Source: an uncultured Pelagibacteraceae bacterium (GTDB lineage Bacteria; Pseudomonadota; Alphaproteobacteria; Pelagibacterales; Pelagibacteraceae). From it: a DNA stretch of 64,000 nt. Below the pieces are notes generated by a model. The model was not told the origin of the DNA. It saw only the letters and a list, made by a program, of their open reading frames with translations, and ran no database searches. Positions 16,437 to 25,825 of this stretch are shown here, piece after piece (the stretch's first letter is position 1; the number at the start of each line of letters is the position of its first letter). Position numbers and translations under genes: made by a program. The stretch covers positions 1-64,000 of the forward strand of contig CACIRB010000003.1 in NCBI GenBank assembly GCA_902588925.1. The letters run 5' to 3'.

Positions 16437-17555
16437 CTAATGTTTGACAGCTTCTCCAGGTTCTACAAAATTGTGACCAAATACGTCTGCAACTGCTTTA
16501 TAAGTAACCATTCCTTTATGGACATTTAATCCAGCTAAAAAGTTTTTATCTTCACTTAATGCTTTCTGGTAACCATTATTTGCAAGTTTGACTAGATAAG
16601 GAAGCGTTGCATTGTTTAATGCTAAAGTAGAAGTTCTTGGAACTCCACCTGGCATATTTGCTACACAATAATGAACAACATCATCAACAATATAAGTTGG
16701 TTCTCCATGGGTGGTTGGTTTACTTGTTTCAACACATCCACCTTGGTCAATTGCAACATCAACAATTACAGAACCTCTTTTCATACTTTTGATCATATCT
16801 TTGCTAACTAATTTTGGAGCTTCTGCACCTGGAATTAAAACTCCTCCAACTAATAAATCTGCTTCAGAAACTAATTTTGGAAGATCAATTTTATCACTTT
16901 GCTCTGGAATAATTTTATCTCCAAACATTTCAACTAATTGTTTTAATCTAGCTTCTGATTTATCAACGATATGCACTTTAGCTTGCATACCTGTTGCAAT
17001 CACTGCAGCGTTTTCTCCAACTACACCACCACCTAAAATTACTACAGTTCCTCCAGTAACTCCTGGAGCACCTCCCAATAAAAGTCCTCTTCCACTTTGA
17101 TTTTTTTCTAGACAGTGTGCTCCTGCTTGTACTGACATTCTGCCAGCAACTGCACTCATTGGAGCTAGCAATGGTAATCTTCCATTATCATCTGTTACAG
17201 TTTCATAAGCTATATTAACACTCTTTGATTTAATTAAACCGTCAGTTAATTCTTTTGCGGCTGCTAGGTGAAGATATGTATAGACGATTTGGTTTTCTCT
17301 AATCATATCCACTTCAACTTTTTGAGGCTCTTTAACTTTAACAATTATATCTGCATCATTAAAAATATCAGCTGCTGTGCTTGCTATTTTTGCGCCTGCA
17401 TTTGTATACTGATCATTTTCAAATCCAGCTTCGAAGCCACCGTTGTTTTCAACAATAACCTCATGACCCTCTGAAACTAAAGTTTTAACACTTTCTGGTG
17501 TTAACCCTATTCTATTTTCTTGAGGTTTTATCTCTCTAGGTACGCCTATCTTCAT
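16437..17555 (-). CDS. ald: Alanine dehydrogenase
   Basis: This protein of about 372 residues begins MKIGVPREIKPQENRIGLTP, the standard Ald start. It shows YTYLHLAAAKEL near 94 with the catalytic histidine, GGAPGVTGGTVVILGGGVVG for NAD binding near 165, and DVAIDQGGCVETSKPTTH near 270. I choose the ATG at 17555, which sits five bases after GGAGAG, rather than the GTG at 17561 in the ORF track. It interconverts alanine and pyruvate with NAD. Beside an aminotransferase it would regenerate the pyruvate amino acceptor and release ammonium, as in taurine degradation. Confidence 0.94.
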   Translation of the reverse strand: MKIGVPREIKPQENRIGLTPESVKTLVSEGHEVIVENNGGFEAGFENDQYTNAGAKIASTAADIFNDADIIVKVKEPQKVEVDMIRENQIVYTYLHLAAAKELTDGLIKSKSVNIAYETVTDDNGRLPLLAPMSAVAGRMSVQAGAHCLEKNQSGRGLLLGGAPGVTGGTVVILGGGVVGENAAVIATGMQAKVHIVDKSEARLKQLVEMFGDKIIPEQSDKIDLPKLVSEADLLVGGVLIPGAEAPKLVSKDMIKSMKRGSVIVDVAIDQGGCVETSKPTTHGEPTYIVDDVVHYCVANMPGGVPRTSTLALNNATLPYLVKLANNGYQKALSEDKNFLAGLNVHKGMVTYKAVADVFGHNFVEPGEAVKH

Positions 17556-17585
17556 AAGCACTCTCCGTATCTTTAAATAAACTAA

Positions 17586-18932
17586 TTAATTCTTTTGGTT
17601 TTTTTGATAATTCGTAATACCTGTTCTTAGTTTATCAATAATCTCGTCTATATGTTTTTCTTCACATATAAACTGAGGAGCTATAATTAAACAGTCACCA
17701 GTTGCTTTAAAGTTTACTCCTGCTTCATAACAAGCTTTAAAACATTCAAGACCAGCTTTACCTGGTTTGGTATTCATTTTCATATCAATACCACCCATCA
17801 TTCCATAACCTCTTATATTCTCAACAGATTCTAAATCTTGAAGAGAAAATAATCCTTTTTGGAAATAAGGCGCTAAATTTTTTGCTCTGTTAAATATATC
17901 TTCTTTTTCAAAAATATCTTGAACCGCTAAACCTGCTGCTACAGCAACTGGAATTCCTGAATAAGTATAACCATGAAACAATTCAACAGATCCCATTGGA
18001 GAAGCATCCATCACTGCATCATAAATTTCATCTTTACATGCAACTACACCCATAGGAACAACACCGTTAGTTGTTGCTTTAGCCATAGTCATTAGATCTG
18101 GAGTAACACCAAACTCATGACTCGCAAAAGAAGAACCAGTTCTTCCCCAACCGGTAATTACTTCATCAAAAATTAAAAGTATTCCATGTTTGTCACAAAT
18201 TTCTCTTAATCTTTGCAAGTATCCTTTTGGAGGAACTAAAGTCCCAGTAGATCCAGCAATAGGCTCAACTATACAAGCTGCAATATTTTCTGGCCCAAAG
18301 TTACTTGCAATTCTCTCTAGATCGTCCGCAAGATCTCCACCTGTTTCAGGTTGACCACTTACAAATTTATGTTCTGGTAAATGTGTGTGTCTCATGTGTT
18401 GAACACCTGGCATTAAAATACTTGCAAATGTTTTAACATTATTAATCATTCCACCAACTGAAACACATCCTATATTCATTCCGTGATAACCTCTTTCACG
18501 TCCTACAAATCTAAATCTATGAGCATTTCCTTTTGCTCTGTGATAAGCAATAGCAATCTTAATTGCAGTCTCAACAGCAGTTGATCCACAAATAGTAAAA
18601 AACATTTTATTTAAATCACCTGGAGTGTGTTTTGAAATTTTTGTAGCTAATTCGAAAGAACCACCAAATCCTTGTTGAAATGGTTGAGCATAATCTAAAG
18701 TCTCTAATTGTTTAGTAACTGCTTCTGTAATTTCTCTTCTTCCATGTCCTAATGGATTACAAAACAATCCTGAGCTCGCATCAATTTGTGTTTTTCCATG
18801 GTGAGTTTTTAAATAAACTCCTTTTGCTTCAGTAATTAATCTTGGGTTTGCTTTAAAATCTTTATTCGATGTAAACGGCATCCAATGTTCATTTAATGAA
18901 TTTGGAACTGAAGTTCTTGTTTCTGAGCTCAT
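17586..18932 (-). CDS. Class III omega-aminotransferase, candidate taurine/beta-alanine:pyruvate aminotransferase
   Basis: This 448-residue class III aminotransferase has the PLP region DEVITGWGRTGSSFASHEFGVTP and the Schiff-base lysine in LMTMAKATTNGVVPMG near 290. The NEHWMPFTSNKDFK start is typical of omega-amino acid:pyruvate aminotransferases. It is divergent from the taurine-type tauABC operon and followed by alanine dehydrogenase, the arrangement expected for taurine:pyruvate aminotransferase (Tpa) and alanine recycling. Beta-alanine, hypotaurine or other omega-amines remain possible substrates. Confidence 0.88.
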   Translation of the reverse strand: MSSETRTSVPNSLNEHWMPFTSNKDFKANPRLITEAKGVYLKTHHGKTQIDASSGLFCNPLGHGRREITEAVTKQLETLDYAQPFQQGFGGSFELATKISKHTPGDLNKMFFTICGSTAVETAIKIAIAYHRAKGNAHRFRFVGRERGYHGMNIGCVSVGGMINNVKTFASILMPGVQHMRHTHLPEHKFVSGQPETGGDLADDLERIASNFGPENIAACIVEPIAGSTGTLVPPKGYLQRLREICDKHGILLIFDEVITGWGRTGSSFASHEFGVTPDLMTMAKATTNGVVPMGVVACKDEIYDAVMDASPMGSVELFHGYTYSGIPVAVAAGLAVQDIFEKEDIFNRAKNLAPYFQKGLFSLQDLESVENIRGYGMMGGIDMKMNTKPGKAGLECFKACYEAGVNFKATGDCLIIAPQFICEEKHIDEIIDKLRTGITNYQKNQKN

Positions 18933-19134
18933 ATAATTTTTTCTCTTTTAATTGACTGTTATATATAATTCCAACTATTAGACTAAATGAATTAGTTTGC
19001 TAGAAATATTTTGACCACCCAAAATGATGCGTCATAAATATACAACTTATGATTGAACATATCTTTTTGTTTTACAACCGTTCGAAATTGAATTTAAATG
19101 CCTTTAATTTAATTAAATTAACATAGGGGAATAA

Positions 19135-20076
19135 ATGAAAAAAATACTAAGTTTTATTCTAGGATCTATATTTGCTCTAAACCTTTCAATTTCAGTTGCA
19201 AACTCTGCAGCTAATGAAGTTAGAGTTGCATACTTTCTAGAATGGCCAAGTCCAAATCTAGAGGACATGCAGAAGAAAAATTTTGCAAAAGCTCTTGGTG
19301 TACCAGTTAAGTGGACAAACTTCACTAACGGTGGAGCTATGACTGATGCAATGTTAGCAGGAGATATCGATATTTCTTACTCACAAGGTTTAGTACCTTT
19401 CATTAACGCTGTAAAATCTAACGCGCCAATCAAATTAGTTGATATCGCAATGGAATACGGAATGGGTGGAACTACTTGTGTAACTTCAAATGCATCTGGA
19501 ATTACAAAAGCTAACGCTACTGAATTAGAAGGTAAAAAAGTTGCTGTTCCACTAGGAACAATGGCTGAGTACGTTTTTGATGAAAGTATGAAAGTTGTTG
19601 GTGCTGACAGAGGTAAAATGGATATCATTCAAATGGACCCAGAAGAAGGTGCTGCTGCATTAGTAAGCGGTGATGTTGTAATGGCATGTTTATTTGGTGG
19701 TAACTCTATTAAAGCAGCAACTGCAGTTGGTTCAAGATTGTTAACTGTAGATGAAGCAAGAGCTGCTGGTATATTAGGTATAGATATCACATCTGTTACA
19801 GATAAATTCATGAAAGAAAACCCAGGAATGTTAAGAACTTTCATCGAAGTAACTCACGAAGCAAACGATAGATACAGAGCAGGTAAATCTGATATGAATT
19901 CTATGGCAAAAGCTTCTGAAATGAAAGTTGCTGATATGAAAGAAACTTTAGGTGGATTTAAATTCTTAACTCCAGAAGAAACTAAAGCATCTATGGAGAG
20001 CGGAAACTTAGATGGTTTCTTAAAAGGAATGGGAACACCATCTGGTAACGTAGATACAAGTTTCTTACCTTTATAA
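19135..20076 (+). CDS. tauA: Taurine-type ABC transporter periplasmic binding protein
   Basis: This 313-residue secreted protein has a signal peptide (MKKILSFILGSIFALNLSIS...ANS). The mature protein, starting EVRVAYFLEWPSPNLEDMQK, belongs to the NMT1/TauA/SsuA binding-protein family. GGAMTDAMLAGDIDISYSQG near 65 and GKKVAVPLGTMAEYVF near 130 are typical. Its linkage to tauB, tauC and a Tpa-like aminotransferase supports taurine as ligand. AGGGGAATAA precedes the ATG and gives a good ribosome site. It is followed by a strong hairpin-T terminator, so it is probably expressed well above tauBC. Confidence 0.9.
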   Translation: MKKILSFILGSIFALNLSISVANSAANEVRVAYFLEWPSPNLEDMQKKNFAKALGVPVKWTNFTNGGAMTDAMLAGDIDISYSQGLVPFINAVKSNAPIKLVDIAMEYGMGGTTCVTSNASGITKANATELEGKKVAVPLGTMAEYVFDESMKVVGADRGKMDIIQMDPEEGAAALVSGDVVMACLFGGNSIKAATAVGSRLLTVDEARAAGILGIDITSVTDKFMKENPGMLRTFIEVTHEANDRYRAGKSDMNSMAKASEMKVADMKETLGGFKFLTPEETKASMESGNLDGFLKGMGTPSGNVDTSFLPL

Positions 20077-20097
20077 TTTTAAAGGTTTAAAACTTTT

Positions 20098-20138
20098 TAA
20101 ATAGGCACTGATTTAAATAATTAGTGCCTATTTTTTTT
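20098..20138 (+). terminator. Intrinsic terminator between tauA and tauB
   Basis: AAATAGGCACT pairs with AGTGCCTATTT across a 13-base loop, and the 3' arm runs into a tract of eight Ts. It starts 21 bases after the tauA stop and lies 26 bases before tauB. Placement inside the operon suggests partial termination that keeps the binding protein in excess over the membrane parts. Confidence 0.8.
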
Positions 20139-20163
20139 AAAAAATTTCTAATATAAGTGCGCT

Positions 20164-20961
20164 ATGAGTGATCTTGTTTCTCAAAATCTAAATATGATTT
20201 TTAAAACTCCAAAAGGAGAAACAGTTCATGCATTAAAAGATGTAAGTTTTACCTTAAAAAAAGGAGAACTACTTACAGTTCTTGGTCCTTCTGGTTGTGG
20301 AAAAACAACTTTACTTAATATTACTGCTGGTTTTTTAAGACCTACTTCAGGAAAAATTACTTTAAACAATAATGAGATAGATGGACCTGGTGTTGAAAGA
20401 GGAATGGTATTTCAACAAGGTGCTTTATTTGAATGGTTAACAGTTGCTGAAAACGTGAACTTTGGTCTTCGTATGAAAAAAGAAGATCCAGAAGTAACAG
20501 CAAAAAAAGTTGAGGAATGGCTAGATATAGTTGGATTAAAAGGATTTGGTAACACTCCAACTTATCAATTATCTGGCGGTATGCAGCAAAGAGTTGCTCT
20601 TGCAAGATGCCTTATCAATGATCCTGATTTAATTTTAATGGATGAACCGTTAGGTGCATTGGATGCATTAACAAGAGAAAAGATGCAGTCATTAGTTTTA
20701 AAAATTTGGAAAGAAACTGGAAAAACAATTATCTTAATTACTCACTCAGTTGAAGAAGCTCTTTTACTTGGTGAAAGATTATATGTAATGGCACCTAGAC
20801 CTGGAAGAATACATAAAGAGTATAATCTTCCATTTGCAGAAATGGGACTTACTCAAGATTTAAGAGAAATTAAAAAAAATAAAGAGTTTTCATCTACCAG
20901 AGAAGAAATTTTATCCATGATCTGGAATATGGAAGAAGAAATAATGGGGAAAGATAATTAA
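20164..20961 (+). CDS. tauB: Taurine-type ABC transporter ATP-binding protein
   Basis: This 265-residue ATPase has Walker A GPSGCGKTT near 38, signature LSGGMQQRVALARCL near 138, Walker B LILMDEPLGALD and the switch histidine in ILITHSVEEAL. The QQGALFEWLTVAENV Q-loop and MAPRPGRIHKEYNLPF C-terminus match the TauB/SsuB/NrtD group. It energises taurine-type uptake with TauC. Its last base is the first base of tauC, so the two are translationally coupled. Confidence 0.94.
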   Translation: MSDLVSQNLNMIFKTPKGETVHALKDVSFTLKKGELLTVLGPSGCGKTTLLNITAGFLRPTSGKITLNNNEIDGPGVERGMVFQQGALFEWLTVAENVNFGLRMKKEDPEVTAKKVEEWLDIVGLKGFGNTPTYQLSGGMQQRVALARCLINDPDLILMDEPLGALDALTREKMQSLVLKIWKETGKTIILITHSVEEALLLGERLYVMAPRPGRIHKEYNLPFAEMGLTQDLREIKKNKEFSSTREEILSMIWNMEEEIMGKDN

Positions 20962-22886
20962 TGTTAACCCAATTTGTAACAATACTAATTATCGTTTCAG
21001 TTATTGGATGTATTCTCTATGGAAGAAGATTAATCAGAACTGAAAAAGTAGATGCCGTTTTTGGAAACCCAGAAAGAGCTAAAGGTGGAACACACTGGGT
21101 AATAGTTGGTAGTAGTGCAATTCTGATGCTGTGGCTTTATTATTCATGGGATATTGCAAAAGGTTTTTATCCAAAATCAGCGAATGAATTATGCCAGGTT
21201 GCTAAAATTAATGAGTCTTTATTAGGTCTAAAATATCAGTTCCCTATTGAGGAAAGAGAATTCAAAAGCACATCAATTATTAAAATTGAAAATAAAAATC
21301 TAATAAAAATTGCAAATGAAATAAAAGCATCTCCCGATCTTAATGATCAACAAAAAACAATACTTGTAAGTTACATTGATAGAACTTCTAAATTAATTCC
21401 ATTTTTAACAAGTGAAGAGTTAATGGAAATGGATACCAAAATTAAGCTTCAAGAAATGACAGAAGAAATAAAACTTCTTAGTTCTAATTTCCAAAAGAAA
21501 GATTATCCCTTTGAGACAGATGCTCAAAAAACTGAAAGACAAAAACTTATAAATGAACAAGGCGGCTGGGGAATTACCACAATAGACTCTGGAACAGGTA
21601 CAATTGAAAATACAATTGAAATACCAACTGCACCACAAACTATCAAAGGCTTAAAATTTCATGCAGCTGCAGCAGAACTAAAAAAAATTGACGACAAATT
21701 TTTCAAATTAAAAAACCATAACCCACAATTCAAAAGCTCAATAAAACAACTTAAAGCTGATATTAAAGCTTACAGAAAAGGTTTAGATGACAGTGGAGAA
21801 ATAGCATCTGACTATGCAAAAAATATTGTTAAAATTGCAAGAAGAATAGAGTTTGCGAGCATCTATCCTCCTAATGCATTAAATGAAATGCAAGCAGCAA
21901 TCATAGAGTTTGACGAATTACAAAATAAAGAACAAGGTGGATTACGATTAATTGATATTCTTCTATTTCCAGCAGGAACAATTGTAGCAAGTGGACCAAC
22001 ATGTTCTGAACAAGGCTCAGGTAGATGGCTACCTAAACCATCAGATACATTTAATAAGTTTGTTTTGATGTCTAAACCAAGTGTTGGATACAAAAATATT
22101 CCTCTTTTATGGATTGAAATGGTTGATGTAAGTAAAATGATAGGCTTCATTTTACCGGATTGGATCGCAGATATGTTGCCTGGTGAATATCCAGTGCATA
22201 CAAAAGATGGAATTGTAAAAGAAAACTTTAAAAGTAACGTTTTAAAAGTTGTCACTGGTGACTTTAAATTATTTAAAGTACCTGTTCCGTATGGACACAT
22301 ATGGGACTCATTCTTAAGGGTATTTTTAGGTTTAGTTTTTGGAATTCTTATTGGGGTGCCATTAGGATTGTTTATGGGTCTAAATCGATTTGCCAAAGGC
22401 TTCTTTGATCCTTTAATCGAATTATACAGACCTGTTCCACCGTTAGCTTGGGCACCATTGATTATTTCAGTTCTTGGAATAGATAATACAGGTAAAATAT
22501 TTTTATTATTCATGGTCTCACTTTCAATTATGATTATTTCTGCAAGAGCTGGTGCATCAGGAACACAGCTTTCAAAAATACATGCTGCACATTCATTAGG
22601 CGCTACTAAAAAACAAATTTTAAGATATGTGATTTTCCCTAATTCACTCCCGGAAATTCTCACAGGTATTAGGGTTGCTGTAGGTATGTGCTGGGGAACA
22701 CTTGTTGCTGCAGAATTTCTGGCAGGTACAACTGGTATTGGTTTTGTTGAAAATGTTGCAAAAAAGTACTTTCAGTATGAAGTGATTTGGATAACAATTT
22801 TCATAATGGGTATGCTGGGTCTTTTGTTTGATATATCTTTAAGAAAAATAATAGATAAGACTATTCCTTGGAGAGGCAAAGGTTAA
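20961..22886 (+). CDS. tauC: Taurine-type ABC transporter permease with a large extra N-terminal region
   Basis: This 641-residue protein is more than twice the usual TauC length. Two hydrophobic helices (residues about 4-20 and 46-62) are followed by about 370 hydrophilic, helix-rich residues. A normal BPD_transp_1 permease domain follows from about 440, with HIWDSFLRVFLGLVFGILIG, PVPPLAWAPLIISVLG and the EAA loop SLGATKKQILRYVIFPNS. The frame is clean, so this is a fusion or insertion and not a frameshift. Topology suggests that the extra segment is periplasmic, where it could dock TauA or substrate, but it is not a recognised domain to me. The next gene is convergent. Confidence 0.88.
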   Translation: MLTQFVTILIIVSVIGCILYGRRLIRTEKVDAVFGNPERAKGGTHWVIVGSSAILMLWLYYSWDIAKGFYPKSANELCQVAKINESLLGLKYQFPIEEREFKSTSIIKIENKNLIKIANEIKASPDLNDQQKTILVSYIDRTSKLIPFLTSEELMEMDTKIKLQEMTEEIKLLSSNFQKKDYPFETDAQKTERQKLINEQGGWGITTIDSGTGTIENTIEIPTAPQTIKGLKFHAAAAELKKIDDKFFKLKNHNPQFKSSIKQLKADIKAYRKGLDDSGEIASDYAKNIVKIARRIEFASIYPPNALNEMQAAIIEFDELQNKEQGGLRLIDILLFPAGTIVASGPTCSEQGSGRWLPKPSDTFNKFVLMSKPSVGYKNIPLLWIEMVDVSKMIGFILPDWIADMLPGEYPVHTKDGIVKENFKSNVLKVVTGDFKLFKVPVPYGHIWDSFLRVFLGLVFGILIGVPLGLFMGLNRFAKGFFDPLIELYRPVPPLAWAPLIISVLGIDNTGKIFLLFMVSLSIMIISARAGASGTQLSKIHAAHSLGATKKQILRYVIFPNSLPEILTGIRVAVGMCWGTLVAAEFLAGTTGIGFVENVAKKYFQYEVIWITIFIMGMLGLLFDISLRKIIDKTIPWRGKG

Positions 22887-22902
22887 GCAAACTTTTAAAG
22901 AA

Positions 22903-23412
22903 CTAGACCTTTTTTATAAAACCAATGGCAGCACCAATGGTAGTCAAAAATCCAGCTAACGGTAGAATAGCAACTGCGTATTTTTTAGGCATATAATTTG
23001 GTTTAAACTCAATACCTTGCATACTAATTTCTAAATACCACATTTCCCAATACTTACCTCGCATACCCTCTACAAGTTCAATTCCATAAATAATTAAGAC
23101 TACACCAATTATCATAATCATAATTTTCCAAAACTGGCGTATGTATAATGAAAGTCGCTCTGGTAATTTTTCATAAATTAAATTTAGAGCTACATGTTCA
23201 TTATCTCTAGCTGTTAAAGAGAGCGCTATAAACATTAACCAAATATTACTTAATACTGTTAGCAAATCTCCCCAAACAGGAGGGTTGTTAAAAACATATC
23301 GCATTGTAACATTGTAAAGTGTGAAACCAACCATAGCAGCCAACAAGAGTGAGCACATAGCTTCCAAAATACGATGAATAAAACGATCAATACTGTTTAA
23401 AAATTTTATCAT
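22903..23412 (-). CDS. dctQ: TRAP transporter small membrane subunit DctQ
   Basis: This 169-residue protein has four membrane helices. LLLAAMVGFTLYNVTMRYVF followed by PPVWGDLLTVLSNIWLMF matches the DctQ signature (N-x-x-x-R-Y and W-x-x-E/D). It pairs with DctM to import a carboxylate using a sodium gradient. It begins at the same base at which dctM ends. The order dctP-dctM-dctQ is less common than dctP-dctQ-dctM but frequent in marine alphaproteobacteria. Confidence 0.9.
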   Translation of the reverse strand: MIKFLNSIDRFIHRILEAMCSLLLAAMVGFTLYNVTMRYVFNNPPVWGDLLTVLSNIWLMFIALSLTARDNEHVALNLIYEKLPERLSLYIRQFWKIMIMIIGVVLIIYGIELVEGMRGKYWEMWYLEISMQGIEFKPNYMPKKYAVAILPLAGFLTTIGAAIGFIKKV

Positions 23413-24695
23413 TAATTACTCAATAAGTTTGGAAGGAACATTGTTAATTCTGGAACAACTAATATAAAAAATAAAAGTAAAAAAAGACCAACAAGATAAG
23501 GAATTAAAGCAACAGCTACTTTTTCTAAACGAACTTGTGCTATAGTTGCAGATGTAAAGTACGCAACCCCAACTGGTGGTGTAACTGATCCTATCAAAAA
23601 TCCTACTATTACAACCATCGCTGCTTGTACTTCAGGAAAGCCTGCTTGAGACATAACATTTACAAGAACTGGACCAACAATGATAATGTTAACTGCTGAG
23701 TCCATTACCGTTCCAAGAAGAAAAATAAATAATATTAATGCTAAAATAAATAATATTGGAGAATCCGCTAAACCTAAAAGCCAAGCTTCAAGATCACCAA
23801 TTGCTCCAAGAGAAGTAAGTAACCAACTAAAAGGTCCTGATGCAGCTATGATTATAAAAACCATTGCTGAATTACGGAATGCTCTTCGGAAAGCCCCTGT
23901 ACAATCTTTCCATTTAATAGTTCGATAAACAAACACACCTGTAAACAATGCAACTAAAGCAGTAATAGCTCCTGCCTCAACAACCGATGCGACACCTCCC
24001 ATTACTGAACCAACTAAAACTAAAGGTATTAACAAAGCAAATGAAGAACGATACAATTCTTTACCGGCTCTACGAACTGAGAATGGTTCATCGCTACGCT
24101 CGAAATTATATTTAACTGCAAAGTAATGATTGATTACCATGATCACAACACCAATCAAAATCCCTGGAACAATCCCAGCTGCAAATAAAGATGCAATTGA
24201 AATTTCAGTTGCATTAGCTAGTACAATCATCATGATACTAGGTGGAATAATCCCTCCTATAGTGGAACTTACACCTGTAACCGCAGCTGAAAATGCAGCA
24301 GGATATCCAGCTTTCTTCATAGCTGGTAAAACTAATGCTCCAACTGTTGCCGTATCTGCTACAACAGAACCATTCATACCTGCAAAAAACATACTCACAA
24401 GAACATTAACTTGAGCCAATCCCCCTCTTATACGTCCAATTAATGCTCTACTTAAAGCAACTAAACGGTCAGTGATTGTTGCACTTGTCATCAACTCACC
24501 TGTTAACATAAAGAATGCAATAGCAGTCAATGGAACCGAGTCTATGGCGGTAAACATTTGACTGGGAATTAAAACAAGAGGAACAGCATCTGTTAGTAGA
24601 ATATAAACAAACGGTATCAGTATTAATATAAAACCAATAGGAGCTCCTAATAAAATTAGAAAAAGGAGTACTACGAGTAAAATAATACTTTCCAT
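23412..24695 (-). CDS. dctM: TRAP transporter large permease DctM
   Basis: This 427-residue protein has about twelve helices. PLTAIAFFMLTGELMTSATITDRL, ALIGRIRGGLAQVNVLVSMFFAGMNGSVVADTATVG and GGIIPPSIMMIVLANATEISIASLFAAGIVPG are the hallmark DctM blocks. LGTVMDSAVNIIIVGPV and GSVTPPVGVAYFTSATIAQV complete the second half. It is the ion-coupled channel of the TRAP system. It lies downstream of dctP across a stable hairpin. Confidence 0.95.
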   Translation of the reverse strand: MESIILLVVLLFLILLGAPIGFILILIPFVYILLTDAVPLVLIPSQMFTAIDSVPLTAIAFFMLTGELMTSATITDRLVALSRALIGRIRGGLAQVNVLVSMFFAGMNGSVVADTATVGALVLPAMKKAGYPAAFSAAVTGVSSTIGGIIPPSIMMIVLANATEISIASLFAAGIVPGILIGVVIMVINHYFAVKYNFERSDEPFSVRRAGKELYRSSFALLIPLVLVGSVMGGVASVVEAGAITALVALFTGVFVYRTIKWKDCTGAFRRAFRNSAMVFIIIAASGPFSWLLTSLGAIGDLEAWLLGLADSPILFILALILFIFLLGTVMDSAVNIIIVGPVLVNVMSQAGFPEVQAAMVVIVGFLIGSVTPPVGVAYFTSATIAQVRLEKVAVALIPYLVGLFLLLFFILVVPELTMFLPNLLSN

Positions 24696-24724
24696 AAATA
24701 TTTATAAGTTATGATTTTTTTTAG

Positions 24725-24767
24725 GTAAAGACCATCTAATTCTAAAATAGAACTAAATGGTCTTTAC
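24725..24767 (-). promoter_or_regulatory. Intercistronic hairpin between dctP and dctM
   Basis: GTAAAGACCAT at 24725-24735 is an exact complement of ATGGTCTTTAC at 24757-24767. The enclosed 21 bases also pair partly (CTAATTCTA with TAGAACTAA, two mismatches). It begins 17 bases after the dctP stop. On the transcribed minus strand the downstream side is A-rich, not T-rich, so this is not a standard terminator. It more likely protects the dctP mRNA 3' end. Confidence 0.65.
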
Positions 24768-24784
24768 ATAGTTTTGTTTGAAGA

Positions 24785-25825
24785 TTATAGAGCTCCAGCT
24801 TTTTCTAACTGAGCTACAAATCCATCCATACCTTGTTCTAGAAGTACTCTTTTAGCTACTTCTGGTTCAAAAGTACCCTTAGCGTCTAACCAAGCACCGA
24901 TTGCACCTGCTCTCCACTTAGTCATTTCCGCTTCTGTTGGTACATACCACTCTTTTGCAGATGCTTTAATTGCATCTTCACCATTTTTAATCCAAGCGTT
25001 ATCCAACTCGTTTACTTTCTCTCCATAAGCATCAGCTGCTTCGTGTAACCACTTTCTTTGTTGGTCAGTCAAAGCATTGTACTGTTTAGCATCCATCGCT
25101 AAAATATTTCCAGACCACATTCCTCCGATCTCAGTGAAATATTTTGCAACTTCATGAAGTTTTGCTACATGCTGCCATGGACTAGCAACATACTGACCTT
25201 CTACTACACCTGATTGAAGACCTTGATATAATTGGCTCCAGTCATAAGGCGTTGGTGTTGCACCCCAGTTTTTAACTAACATGAACTCAACTGGACTTTT
25301 AGTAGTTCTCCACTTAAGTCCTTTCATATCATCTGGTTCATGAACAGGTTTAGTTGCATTTCCAAGCTGTCTAAATCCTCCACTTGAATATACAGAAAGG
25401 CAAATATGACCAGCATTCTCAAGAGCTAGTTTACATTGTCTTTCAGCTAACCATTCGTCTGAAATTCTTTTAGCATCCTCTAATGATTTGAAAATAAAAG
25501 GCAAATCGAAAATTGCTAATTCAGGCCCAAAGTTACCGTAGTTTGCAGTAGAACTAGTCCATAAAGCTATAAGTCCTTGGTTAGCTTGTTCACCACATTT
25601 TTGTTCTGCGCATAAGCTTCTTTGATAATGAGGTTCAATTTTCATTTTACCTCCAGATGCTTTCTCCATAGCTGGTATCAGCGCCTGATCTATTGCGTCA
25701 CCAATTGGCATACCCAATCTACCAGTAGTTCCAAGCTTAAGAGTTACCTCAGCATAAGCAGCTTGTGCAAAGAAAATAATCGCAACCACTTTGATAAGTG
25801 TCTTGCTAATTGTTTTAATAAACAT
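24785..25825 (-). CDS. dctP: TRAP transporter solute-binding protein DctP
   Basis: This 346-residue protein has a signal peptide (MFIKTISKTLIKVVAIIFFA...AYA) and a mature start EVTLKLGTTGRLGMPIGDAI. MKGLKWRTTKSPVEFMLVKNWGATPTPYDWSQLYQGLQSGVVEGQ is the core DctP block, with the arginine that binds the ligand carboxylate. Two nearby cysteines (LCAEQKCGEQ) are an unusual detail. The ligand is probably an organic acid. The divergent operon with aldehyde dehydrogenase, an epoxide-hydrolase-like enzyme and an Ldh_2 dehydrogenase is a plausible catabolic partner. Confidence 0.93.
   Translation of the reverse strand: MFIKTISKTLIKVVAIIFFAQAAYAEVTLKLGTTGRLGMPIGDAIDQALIPAMEKASGGKMKIEPHYQRSLCAEQKCGEQANQGLIALWTSSTANYGNFGPELAIFDLPFIFKSLEDAKRISDEWLAERQCKLALENAGHICLSVYSSGGFRQLGNATKPVHEPDDMKGLKWRTTKSPVEFMLVKNWGATPTPYDWSQLYQGLQSGVVEGQYVASPWQHVAKLHEVAKYFTEIGGMWSGNILAMDAKQYNALTDQQRKWLHEAADAYGEKVNELDNAWIKNGEDAIKASAKEWYVPTEAEMTKWRAGAIGAWLDAKGTFEPEVAKRVLLEQGMDGFVAQLEKAGAL

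Noticed and set aside
16711-17100. 129-residue plus-strand ORF over alanine dehydrogenase
   Set aside because: It lies wholly within the conserved Ald NAD-binding region on the opposite strand and is proline/threonine-rich shadow sequence.
18933-19134. Possible riboswitch or TauR-type operator between the aminotransferase and tauA
   Set aside because: Only weak short palindromes such as CATAA-N9-TTATG are present. I could not fit a known riboswitch or a clear operator.
21863-22663. 266-residue minus-strand ORF inside tauC
   Set aside because: It is antisense to the conserved TauC permease domain, has no recognisable motif or ribosome site, and the plus strand is clearly coding.
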